DNA of 64,000 bases. Source: Glaciimonas sp. CA11.2. Lineage in GTDB: Bacteria; Pseudomonadota; Gammaproteobacteria; Burkholderiales; Burkholderiaceae_D. The notes beneath the pieces are model-generated. The model was not told the DNA's origin. It saw only the letters and a program-made list of their open reading frames with translations, and made no database searches. Position 1 is the stretch's first letter, and the number at the start of each line of letters is the position of its first letter. Shown one piece after another: positions 29,502 to 37,031 of the stretch. The stretch lies in assembly GCF_034314045.1 (NCBI RefSeq), contig NZ_JAVIWL010000001.1:3596001-3660000 (forward strand), given 5' to 3'. Both the position numbers and the translations under genes were made by a program.

Positions 29502-30535
29502 GTCAGATCATGCGCACACATCAATCTTTAAAAGTGGGAATCGTAGGACTTGGCCGGCTTGGAAGGCGACACGCCGAGAACCTGATGCGACATGTTCCAG
29601 GTGCGGAATTAGTCGCCGCATGTAGTCCTCTTGAAAGCGAATTAAGCTGGGCAAAAGAAGCGTTGGGAATCAAGAGCCTATACAGCAATTACGAGGCTTT
29701 GTTGGCGCACGAGGGACTCGATGTGGTGTTTCTGGTGACGCCAACCTCAATGCACCCGCAACAGATCATTGAGGCGCTGCGATCTGGAAAGCATGTGTTT
29801 TGTGAGAAACCGCTATCGCTGGATCTTGACGACTGTGTACGCGTGAGAGCGGAGGCTGCGTTACATCCACATCTGAAGGTAATGATTGGCTTTGTAAGAC
29901 GTTTCGATGCGAGCTATCAGGATGCTTACCAAAAAATCCAATCTGGCAGCATCGGTCAGCCGTTTATGGTGTATTCACAGACGTGCGATCAACTTGATCC
30001 AGAGGGTTTCTTTGTCAAGTTTGCACCGACTAGCGGCGGGATTTTTCTCGATTGCAGCGTTCACGATATTGATTTGGCGCGATGGATGCTGGGCAATCCA
30101 AAGCCAGTACGTGTCTTCGCCAGCGGCACGATTGCAGTGCATCAGGACTTAAGCGCGTGCGGAGATGTCGATAATGGCGTCGCAATCTGTGAGTTTGAGA
30201 ATGGTCGTATTGCGACCTTATACGCCTCGCGCACGATGCCGCATGGGCATGAGACCGTTACTGAAGTGACCGGTACGGGAGGGCGCTTAACGGTCGGGCG
30301 AAATCCTCGCCAAAATCGGGTCGAGATTGCAGACGCGACGGGAATCCGTAACGAATGCACGCCAACTTTTTTCGATAGATTTCAGGATGCTTTTTTGACT
30401 GAGGCAATGTATTTTGTTGATGCTATTCAGCAAAATAGGCCATTAAGTCTGACGCTCGATGATGCGACCGAGGCCACGCGGATTGGTATTGCCTTGAGGG
30501 AATCGTTGCTATCGAAGTTGCCCGTTACTCTTTAA
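29498..30535 (+). CDS. Second Gfo/Idh/MocA family oxidoreductase
   Basis: Paralogue of the preceding dehydrogenase, 345 residues, with VGIVGLGRLGRRHAENL (NAD-binding), CEKPLSLDLDD and GGIFLDCSVHDIDLARWML. In inositol loci such second copies often act on another inositol stereoisomer (scyllo- or D-chiro-inositol) or on an inosose; which one cannot be told here. ATG at 29498 overlaps the iolG stop; an in-frame ATG at 29510 is an alternative. A long perfect hairpin follows its stop. Confidence 0.9.
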   Translation: MSQIMRTHQSLKVGIVGLGRLGRRHAENLMRHVPGAELVAACSPLESELSWAKEALGIKSLYSNYEALLAHEGLDVVFLVTPTSMHPQQIIEALRSGKHVFCEKPLSLDLDDCVRVRAEAALHPHLKVMIGFVRRFDASYQDAYQKIQSGSIGQPFMVYSQTCDQLDPEGFFVKFAPTSGGIFLDCSVHDIDLARWMLGNPKPVRVFASGTIAVHQDLSACGDVDNGVAICEFENGRIATLYASRTMPHGHETVTEVTGTGGRLTVGRNPRQNRVEIADATGIRNECTPTFFDRFQDAFLTEAMYFVDAIQQNRPLSLTLDDATEATRIGIALRESLLSKLPVTL

Positions 30536-30543
30536 AAGACGCA

Positions 30544-30591
30544 ACTGGCGACCAATAAAGGCGGCTTTAGCCGCCTTTATTGGTCGCCAGT
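30544..30591. terminator. 22-bp perfect hairpin between convergent genes
   Basis: The arms 30544-30565 and 30570-30591 are exactly complementary over 22 bp with a TTTA loop. The inner part (GGCGGC-TTTA-GCCGCC followed by TTTATT) can act as an intrinsic terminator on both strands between the dehydrogenase and the RpiR regulator. The stem is unusually long for a plain terminator. Confidence 0.75.
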
Positions 30592-30681
30592 GGGTGCAAA
30601 TCATTCACACAACTCGACCATCTAATCATTTAAATAGGCGACGAAAATGGGTCGAATATCCGGTTCGCCATCTCGCAGTGA

Positions 30682-31548
30682 TTATTCATCGTAACCCTCG
30701 ATAACATTGGTTTCCTCTACATTGAGTTCCAGTCGATACGCCAGTGCAATAAATAGCGCCTGACACAAACACATCGCATTGGTCAGCGATCGAAAAGCAA
30801 AGGCGCTGCCTTCTTTTACCGTCAATGAAACCGTAGCATGTTTAGCCAATGGACTGAGCTGGCTGTCCGTAATGATCAACGTCTTTGCCTGGTGGTGATG
30901 CGCTAGGCGCACGCAGGCCTGCGTCTCCTTTCCATAAGGCGTAAAGCTAATGGCGATCATGACGTCATTTTTGCCAATACTGCGAATTTGCTCTCGGAAC
31001 ATGCCGCCAAGGCCGGACAACATATGCACGCGTTTGTTGGTGTGCTGAAGTGCGTACACGATATAGGCGGCGATAGGAAAGGAGCGACGCACGCCGATAA
31101 CGTAAATATTCTCGGCCTTAAGCAAAAGTTTAACCGCCTCTTCGAACCGGGCTTCGTCGAAGCCGCTCAACAGTTCATCCAGGCCGCTTCGACTTGCATC
31201 GATGAATTCACGTGCCATGGCGCCGCTAGGAAGTGGCGATGCTTTGGTCTCTATCAATTTGCGAATACGTTGTTGATAGTTCGGCGACGGGCCGGTTTGG
31301 GCGGTATAAGCGTCACGGAACACGGCTTGCATTTCGCTGAATCCACTGAATCCAAATTGTTTGGCAAAGCGGACGATCGCCGATGGCTGAACATCGCAAT
31401 GCTCGGCGATGTCACTAATGCGCTCTAACATCAAACTGGTACGGTGCTGCTCAACGTACTTCGCAATAATTTTTAATTGCTTTGAAAGTGCGGCATATTT
31501 ATCCGCAATTTGCAGCATCAATTGATCAACTGGGGCAGTTTCCGCCAT
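30682..31548 (-). CDS. RpiR-family transcriptional regulator (probable inositol regulator)
   Basis: 288 residues with the RpiR/MurR architecture: N-terminal helix-turn-helix (about residues 1-77, RISDIAEHCDVQPSAIVRFA) and C-terminal SIS sugar-phosphate-binding domain (about 120-260, NIYVIGVRRSFPIAAYIVYA, VMIAISFTPYGKETQACVRL). It is divergent from the inositol ABC transporter and convergent with the dehydrogenases, so it is very probably the local repressor; the inducer in such systems is a phosphorylated intermediate such as the IolC product. Just upstream of its start lies an array of five phased 11-bp repeats. Confidence 0.9.
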   Translation of the reverse strand: MAETAPVDQLMLQIADKYAALSKQLKIIAKYVEQHRTSLMLERISDIAEHCDVQPSAIVRFAKQFGFSGFSEMQAVFRDAYTAQTGPSPNYQQRIRKLIETKASPLPSGAMAREFIDASRSGLDELLSGFDEARFEEAVKLLLKAENIYVIGVRRSFPIAAYIVYALQHTNKRVHMLSGLGGMFREQIRSIGKNDVMIAISFTPYGKETQACVRLAHHHQAKTLIITDSQLSPLAKHATVSLTVKEGSAFAFRSLTNAMCLCQALFIALAYRLELNVEETNVIEGYDE

Positions 31549-31572
31549 GGTGTTTCCTCGTGTTTCTTTTTT

Positions 31573-31627
31573 AGTTTCTGTGCAGTTACAACTCAGTTAC
31601 GGCGCAGTTGCAATTTAGTTGCTATTT
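31573..31627. repeat. Five phased 11-bp direct repeats (AGTT boxes)
   Basis: Units start at 31573, 31584, 31595, 31606 and 31617. They read AGTTTCTGTGC, AGTTACAACTC, AGTTACGGCGC, AGTTGCAATTT and AGTTGCTATTT; a degenerate sixth (ACTTGA) starts at 31628. The first four bases are invariant and the sixth is always C in the five, while the rest varies. That suggests a same-face array of protein-binding half-sites rather than a recent tandem duplication. Confidence 0.6.
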
Positions 31628-31717
31628 ACTTGATAGTTATTTGTTAGCAACGTCATTATAAAGAGTATGCATCATTTGAAAATTAAATTCTAAATTAAAA
31701 ATTAATTGAAAAAAAAG

Positions 31718-31746
31718 TTGCATTGTTATTCCGCATGATCTATTGT
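31718..31746 (+). promoter_or_regulatory. Putative promoter of the inositol ABC transporter genes
   Basis: TTGCAT and TATTGT hexamers separated by 17 bp, with an A/T-rich UP-like stretch directly upstream, about 83 bp before the binding-protein start. The fit to consensus is moderate. Confidence 0.4.
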
Positions 31747-31828
31747 TTAGTGCCGGTCAGTTCTCAGTAGGTTGATCGCGCCACGTACCGCACCCTATAG
31801 TTCGGACAAAATAAAATCGGAGATAAAA

Positions 31829-32881
31829 ATGCTACCTAGTAGATCAAGCAGATCAAAGCAGCTTCTTAAAGCCTTGATGATCGCCACATTGGCGATGTCA
31901 GCGGTATCTGGCAATATCGCCCATGCAGCGAGTGAAAAATTTGTTCTCATCAGTCATGCACCAGATTCTGACTCTTGGTGGAATACCATTAAAAATGCTA
32001 TCAAGCAAGCCGGTGAGGATTTTAATGTTACCGTCGATTATCGTAATCCTCCAAATGGTGACCTAGCGGATATGGCGCGTTTGGTTGAGCAAGCGGCTGC
32101 GCGCCATTATGACGGTGTCATTGTCAGTATTGCTGATTTCAGCGTACTAAAAAAATCTATGGAAAATGTGACCGCCAAGAAAATTCCGCTGGTCACCATC
32201 AATTCAGGAACGCAGAAACAAAGCCAAGAGCTGGGGGCGATCATGCACGTTGGTCAACCCGAATATGAAGCCGGTAAGGGTGCAGGTGAAAAAGCGAAAG
32301 CGGCTGGTATTAAATCTTTCTTGTGCGTCAATCATTACGCAACCAATCCCTCTTCGTTCGAACGTTGTCGTGGTTTTGCCGAGGCGATTGGCGTAGATTA
32401 TAAAAAATCCACGCTTGACGCGGGTCAAGACCCAACCGGCATAGAAAGTAAAGTGTCTGCGTATTTACGCAACAATCCCGGTACGCAAGGTGTATTGGCG
32501 CTTGGTCCTGACTCCGCCGGTCCAACCCTGCGCGCATTGCAAAAAATGGGCCTTAAAGGGAAGATGTGGTTTGCCACTTTTGATCTGTCTGACGAGATTG
32601 CAAAAGGTATTCAAGACGGGTCGGTGCAATTTGCGATAGATCAACAACCCTACCTTCAAGGCTATATTCCGGTTGCAGTATTGGCAATCGTGACACAAAC
32701 CAAAACCACCGATATCCCGACGATTCAAGCCAAGTTGAAGGCAAATCCAAAGTTTCAGGCACGTCTGGCAGAGTATGGCCTGACACCGATCTACGGTCCA
32801 CGTGATATCAGTTCCGGTCCAGGCTATATCACCAAAGACAATATCGCTAAAGTACTCAAGTACGCTGGACAATATCGTTAA
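31829..32881 (+). CDS. Sugar (inositol) ABC transporter substrate-binding protein
   Basis: Periplasmic binding protein of the CUT2/ribose-type family, 350 residues. The start at 31829 (MLPSRSSRSKQ) has a CGGAGA ribosome-binding site; the frame is open further upstream but without one. The signal peptide ends near HAASEK. The mature protein shows the type I periplasmic-binding fold (FVLISHAPDSDSWWNTIKNA, HYDGVIVSIADFS, IPLVTINSG, VLALGPDSAGPTLRAL). Position before a permease, an ATPase and iol genes makes myo-inositol the likely ligand; this is inference. A hairpin lies between it and the permease gene. Confidence 0.9.
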   Translation: MLPSRSSRSKQLLKALMIATLAMSAVSGNIAHAASEKFVLISHAPDSDSWWNTIKNAIKQAGEDFNVTVDYRNPPNGDLADMARLVEQAAARHYDGVIVSIADFSVLKKSMENVTAKKIPLVTINSGTQKQSQELGAIMHVGQPEYEAGKGAGEKAKAAGIKSFLCVNHYATNPSSFERCRGFAEAIGVDYKKSTLDAGQDPTGIESKVSAYLRNNPGTQGVLALGPDSAGPTLRALQKMGLKGKMWFATFDLSDEIAKGIQDGSVQFAIDQQPYLQGYIPVAVLAIVTQTKTTDIPTIQAKLKANPKFQARLAEYGLTPIYGPRDISSGPGYITKDNIAKVLKYAGQYR

Positions 32882-32914
32882 GCATTCTTCTTTATAGCGA
32901 TAGACTAGATGTAG

Positions 32915-32969
32915 AGACCGCCCGCATCAGAACGTATGGCGTATAAATGTAAAACGCATGCGGGCGTCT
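32915..32969 (+). repeat. Intergenic hairpin between binding protein and permease genes
   Basis: CGCCCGCAT (32919-32927) pairs with ATGCGGGCG (32958-32966), extended by AGA/TCT across a one-base bulge. No T-run follows, so it is more likely an mRNA-stabilising or partial-attenuation hairpin than a full terminator. It would help keep the binding protein in excess over the membrane parts. Confidence 0.5.
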
Positions 32970-33078
32970 GGATGACAGTTTGAAGTCGCATCAAAAAGTG
33001 ACGGCCAGTATTTGATACTTTCCGCGCCGGGCACTCACCACTATTAGTCAGAAAAGCAAAATAAGCAGGAGATATCTC

Positions 33079-34239
33079 ATGAGTTCACATAGCGTACATG
33101 CTGAAAAAGTCACGTCTGTCATCGGCGAATCAGCTCCCAAAATGATGGTTGATCAGGATGAACGAGTGCGTTCAGAAGCCGGCTTGAAAAGGTTTTTGGG
33201 CCGTCCGGAGTTTGCTTCACTCGCAGGCGTGGTATTGGTGTTTATTATCTTTGCGTTGACTGCCGGTGATTCTGGCATGTTCAATCTTGATGGCGTGGTC
33301 AACTGGATGCAGGTTGCTGCTTATCTTGGTTTGATTGCTATCGGTGCTTGCATGCTGATGATCGCCGGAGAATTCGATTTATCGATAGGCTCGATGATCG
33401 GTTTTTCTGGAATGATGGTGGCTATTCCTACTGTCTATTTTCACTGGCCTTTCTGGCTGGCGGTTGTCTTTGCTTTTGCCGGATCAATGGCACTCGGGTG
33501 GCTCAATGGCTATCTGGTGATTAAGACGCGCTTGCCTTCCTTTATCGTTACCTTGGCGTTTCTATTTATTTTGCGGGGTTTGACGTTGGCCCTTTCCATT
33601 ATGTTTGCTAACCGCACCATCGTCAGCGGAGTGGGTGAGTATGCCGCGAAAGATTGGCTTGGCGGGCTACTGTTCACTGGAACCGTCGGCAATGGTTTGT
33701 TCCGTTGGATGGCCGGTCAAGGTTGGATTGCCACGAGTGGTGGTGGCGCGCCGTTGGTCGCCGGTATCCCCAAAGTGATTATATGGTGGGTCGTACTGGC
33801 AATCGTTGCCAGCTTTGTGTTGGCAAGAACCCGTTTCGGCAATTGGATTTTTGCCGTCGGCGGTGATGCCAATGCGGCAAAAAATGTCGGCGTACCGGTC
33901 CGCCGGGTCAAAATCACGCTATTCGTGTTCACTGCTTTCTGCGCCTGCCTTTTCGCCGTACTCCAGGTTGCCGATGTTGGTTCTGCTGCAGCTGACCGCG
34001 GCCTTCAAAAAGAATTCGAGGCGATCATTGCAGCCGTCATCGGCGGAGCTTTGCTTACCGGCGGTTACGGGTCCGTCATTGGTGCGTGCTTTGGCGCATT
34101 GATCTTTGGCGTAGTTCAGATTGGTATTTCGTACACCAATCTCAACTCCGACTGGTTCCGGGTCTTCTTGGGCGTCATGTTACTGGTCGCTGTTTTGTTC
34201 AATAATTATGTCCGTCGTCGTGTGACGGAGGCGAGGTAA
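33079..34239 (+). CDS. Inositol ABC transporter permease (CUT2 family)
   Basis: Inner-membrane permease of 386 residues with about ten hydrophobic segments and the RbsC-like signature regions ([35 protein letters not shown] segment, [19 protein letters not shown] which is the EAA-type ATPase contact, [17 protein letters not shown]). A charged 45-residue cytoplasmic N terminus precedes the first helix. It is followed after 2 bp by the ATPase gene. Substrate is inferred from the surrounding iol genes. Confidence 0.93.
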   Translation: MSSHSVHAEKVTSVIGESAPKMMVDQDERVRSEAGLKRFLGRPEFASLAGVVLVFIIFALTAGDSGMFNLDGVVNWMQVAAYLGLIAIGACMLMIAGEFDLSIGSMIGFSGMMVAIPTVYFHWPFWLAVVFAFAGSMALGWLNGYLVIKTRLPSFIVTLAFLFILRGLTLALSIMFANRTIVSGVGEYAAKDWLGGLLFTGTVGNGLFRWMAGQGWIATSGGGAPLVAGIPKVIIWWVVLAIVASFVLARTRFGNWIFAVGGDANAAKNVGVPVRRVKITLFVFTAFCACLFAVLQVADVGSAAADRGLQKEFEAIIAAVIGGALLTGGYGSVIGACFGALIFGVVQIGISYTNLNSDWFRVFLGVMLLVAVLFNNYVRRRVTEAR

Positions 34240-34241
34240 TC

Positions 34242-35024
34242 ATGAGCGACACTATTCTTGCTTTAGAAAACGTCAGTAAATTTTTTGGTTCGGTAATCGC
34301 GTTGCAAAACGTTACGCTTCGACTCAAAAAAGGTGAAGTTCATTGCTTGCTGGGCGATAACGGCGCCGGAAAATCGACCCTTATCAAAACACTTGCCGGT
34401 GTGCACAAACCATCGGAAGGCGCCTATCTGGTGGATGGCAAGCCGGTTTGCTTTAATTCGCCCAAGGAGGCGCTGGATGTCGGTGTCGCCACGGTGTATC
34501 AGGATCTGGCTTTGGTTCCGCTTTTATCGGTCGCGAGAAATTTTTTCATGGGACGTGAACCGACTAAAAAAGTGTTTGGTATCACAGTGATGGATATGAA
34601 GTACGCCGCCAAAACTGCAAGTGACAAATTGGCTGAAATGGGCATCATGGTGCGCGATCCTCACCATGCCATTGGCACTATGTCAGGCGGCGAAAAGCAA
34701 TGCCTTGCTATCGCACGGGCAATTCACTTTGGTGCGCGGGTGTTGATCCTTGATGAGCCAACGGCAGCGCTTGGCGTCAAGCAATCGTTTAATGTCCTGA
34801 AACTTATTCATACAGCGCGTGAGCGTGGTATTTCAGTGATTTTTATTACCCATAATGTGCATCACGCTTATCCGATCGGTGATTCATTCACTTTACTCAA
34901 TCGCGGCAAATCGATGGGTACTTTTACCAAAAATAATGTGTCCAAGGATGCTGTCCTGGACATGATGGCGGGCGGTGCTGAAATGCAGACGCTGATGAAT
35001 CAACTTGATGGCATCAGGATTTAA
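34242..35024 (+). CDS. Inositol ABC transporter ATP-binding protein (single domain)
   Basis: ATPase of 260 residues: Walker [12 protein letters not shown]-loop [10 protein letters not shown], signature [13 protein letters not shown], Walker [12 protein letters not shown] and the switch histidine in FITHNVHHA. Many CUT2 systems use a tandem, 500-residue ATPase, but this one has a single domain and should act as a homodimer, as in frc/thu-type importers. It starts 2 bp after the permease stop and is followed 12 bp later by iolC. Confidence 0.94.
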   Translation: MSDTILALENVSKFFGSVIALQNVTLRLKKGEVHCLLGDNGAGKSTLIKTLAGVHKPSEGAYLVDGKPVCFNSPKEALDVGVATVYQDLALVPLLSVARNFFMGREPTKKVFGITVMDMKYAAKTASDKLAEMGIMVRDPHHAIGTMSGGEKQCLAIARAIHFGARVLILDEPTAALGVKQSFNVLKLIHTARERGISVIFITHNVHHAYPIGDSFTLLNRGKSMGTFTKNNVSKDAVLDMMAGGAEMQTLMNQLDGIRI

Positions 35025-35036
35025 GAGGAAGTATTC

Positions 35037-37031
35037 ATGACTACATCATTAACATCAGCGGTGACCGTATTTGCGCCAGATCGGCCACGCGATATCGTTT
35101 GTCTGGGCCGTCTTGGCGTAGATTTGTATGCACAACAAATTGGCGCCCGTCTTGAGGACGTCACCAGCTTTGCCAAATATCTGGGCGGTTCGTCGTCCAA
35201 TATTGCTTTTGGTTGCGCACGTTTGGGGTTGAAGTCAGCCATGCTGGCGAGGGTTGGGAATGAGCATAACGGCCAATTTTTGATCAACGCCCTCGCCGCA
35301 GAGGGTTGTGATGTCAGTCAGATTAAAATCGACCCAGAGAGATTGACGGCGTTGGTCATGTTGGGGTTGAAGGATAAAGACACATTTCCACTCATTTTTT
35401 ATCGCGAGAATTGCGCTGACATGGCGATTTCTGAAGAGGATATCGATGAGGCTTTCATTGCTTCGAGTAAAGCATTATTGATTACGGGAACCCATTTTTC
35501 TACCGAAAAAGTTAATCGCACCAGTAATCGGGCTTTGGAATACGCGCATCGCCACAACGTGCGCACGGTGCTGGATATCGATTATCGTCCAGTATTGTGG
35601 GGCTTGACCGCCAAAGGCGATGGCGAAACCCGCTTCATTGCTGACCACAGCGTGACGGCGCATTTGCAAAGTATTTTGCCGAAGTTTGATTTGGTCGTTG
35701 GTACCGAAGAAGAGTTTATGATCGCCGGTGGCGGTAACGATATTATGGCTTCGCTACGCGCTGTGCGCGCTGTCAGCAAGGCCCAATTGGTCGTCAAGCG
35801 TGGACCGCTTGGTTGCGCTGTCATACACAGCGATATTCCGAATAGTCTTGATGCCGCCTTTAATTATTACGGCGTGCGCGTTGAGGTATTAAATGTACTG
35901 GGAGCGGGTGATGCCTTTTTGTCGGGCTTTCTTAAAGGTTGGTTGACGGGTGCTGACGATGAAACCTGCTGTCGCTTCGCCAATGCTTGTGGCGCATTAG
36001 TCGTCTCACGCCATGCTTGCGCGCCAGCAATGCCGACGCCCGTTGAGCTGGATTATTTTTTAGCAAATAGTGATCGCTTGCAACGTCCGGATCTGGATGC
36101 GCATCTGACACGCTTGCATCGTGTGTCGACTCCGCGTCTGGCGTGGGATGAAGTAAATGTATTTGCGTTTGATCATCGCAATCAATTTTTTGAGCTAACC
36201 CGTGAAAGCGGTGTTCCAGAATCACGGATAGCTGCGTTGAAGTGCTTGCTGGTAAAGGCCGTGGCGGAGACCGAGCAAGCTTTACAACTACAAGGCAAGA
36301 TTGGCGTGTTGATTGATGATCGTTACGGTCAGGATGCATTGAATGCGTCCACCGGTCGTGGTTGGTGGGTCGGGCGAACGGTTGAATTACCGATGTCGAA
36401 TCCGCTTCAATTTGATTACGGGCGCTCGATTGGTTCCCATTTGATCAGTTGGCCAAAAGAGCACGTGGTCAAGTGTCTGGTGCAATTGCATCCAGATGAC
36501 GCTGTGGAAAATCGTTTGGAACAAGAGGCGCAAATACGGGCCTTGTATGACGCCGTGCAGGTTAGCGGTCACGAGTTGCTGCTAGAGATTATTCCCCCTA
36601 AAACGCTGGCAATCGCGGACAACACAGTACTGCGGGCGATCAAGCGATTATATAACCTTGGTATCTATCCTGAGTGGTGGAAACTGGAGTCAATGTCGGC
36701 GCCACAGTGGACGGCGATTGATGGTTTGATCGCTGAGCGTGACCCTTATTGTCGTGGCGTAGTTTTGTTAGGATTGAACGCATCCGTGGCGCAACTGACC
36801 GCAGGTTTTCTCGCATCAAAAGACAGCAAAACATGCCGCGGATTTATGGTTGGAAGGACTATTTTTCACGCGCCTTCACGTCGTTGGTTGCAAGGCGAAA
36901 TTGACGATGCTGCTTTAATTTCTGAGGTGAGGGCAACCTTTGAACAACTCATTGGTGTGTGGCGAGATAGCCGTGGGCGCAGAGATCAGTCTGCCGATGC
37001 ATCAGCAAAAAACGTGGAGCACGCAGCATGA
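35037..37031 (+). CDS. iolC: 5-dehydro-2-deoxygluconokinase fused to DUF2090 domain (IolC)
   Basis: Bifunctional-looking protein of 664 residues. The first half (about 15-335) is a PfkB-type kinase that phosphorylates 5-dehydro-2-deoxygluconate; GGSSSNIAFGCARLG and the catalytic NVLGAGDAFLSGF (GAGD at 289-292) are visible. The second half (about 350-645) is a DUF2090 domain with a class I-aldolase-like pattern (VFAFDHRNQFFELTRESG, LEIIPPKTLAI, EWWKLESM, RGVVLLGLNA, GFMVGRTIF). Such fusions probably also supply the IolJ-type aldolase step, and no separate iolJ is present in the cluster. Its stop overlaps the iolD start (ATGA). Confidence 0.93.
   Translation: MTTSLTSAVTVFAPDRPRDIVCLGRLGVDLYAQQIGARLEDVTSFAKYLGGSSSNIAFGCARLGLKSAMLARVGNEHNGQFLINALAAEGCDVSQIKIDPERLTALVMLGLKDKDTFPLIFYRENCADMAISEEDIDEAFIASSKALLITGTHFSTEKVNRTSNRALEYAHRHNVRTVLDIDYRPVLWGLTAKGDGETRFIADHSVTAHLQSILPKFDLVVGTEEEFMIAGGGNDIMASLRAVRAVSKAQLVVKRGPLGCAVIHSDIPNSLDAAFNYYGVRVEVLNVLGAGDAFLSGFLKGWLTGADDETCCRFANACGALVVSRHACAPAMPTPVELDYFLANSDRLQRPDLDAHLTRLHRVSTPRLAWDEVNVFAFDHRNQFFELTRESGVPESRIAALKCLLVKAVAETEQALQLQGKIGVLIDDRYGQDALNASTGRGWWVGRTVELPMSNPLQFDYGRSIGSHLISWPKEHVVKCLVQLHPDDAVENRLEQEAQIRALYDAVQVSGHELLLEIIPPKTLAIADNTVLRAIKRLYNLGIYPEWWKLESMSAPQWTAIDGLIAERDPYCRGVVLLGLNASVAQLTAGFLASKDSKTCRGFMVGRTIFHAPSRRWLQGEIDDAALISEVRATFEQLIGVWRDSRGRRDQSADASAKNVEHAA

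Larger units (their letters stand above)
31549..31828. promoter_or_regulatory. Divergent control region of the inositol regulator and transporter
   Basis: This 280-bp region holds five copies of an AGTT(A/G/T)C box at exact 11-bp spacing (31573-31627), then a very AT-rich stretch (31678-31715) and a promoter-like pair TTGCAT-17 bp-TATTGT (31718-31746) facing the transporter genes. The arrangement is that of a regulated divergent promoter. Confidence 0.55.
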
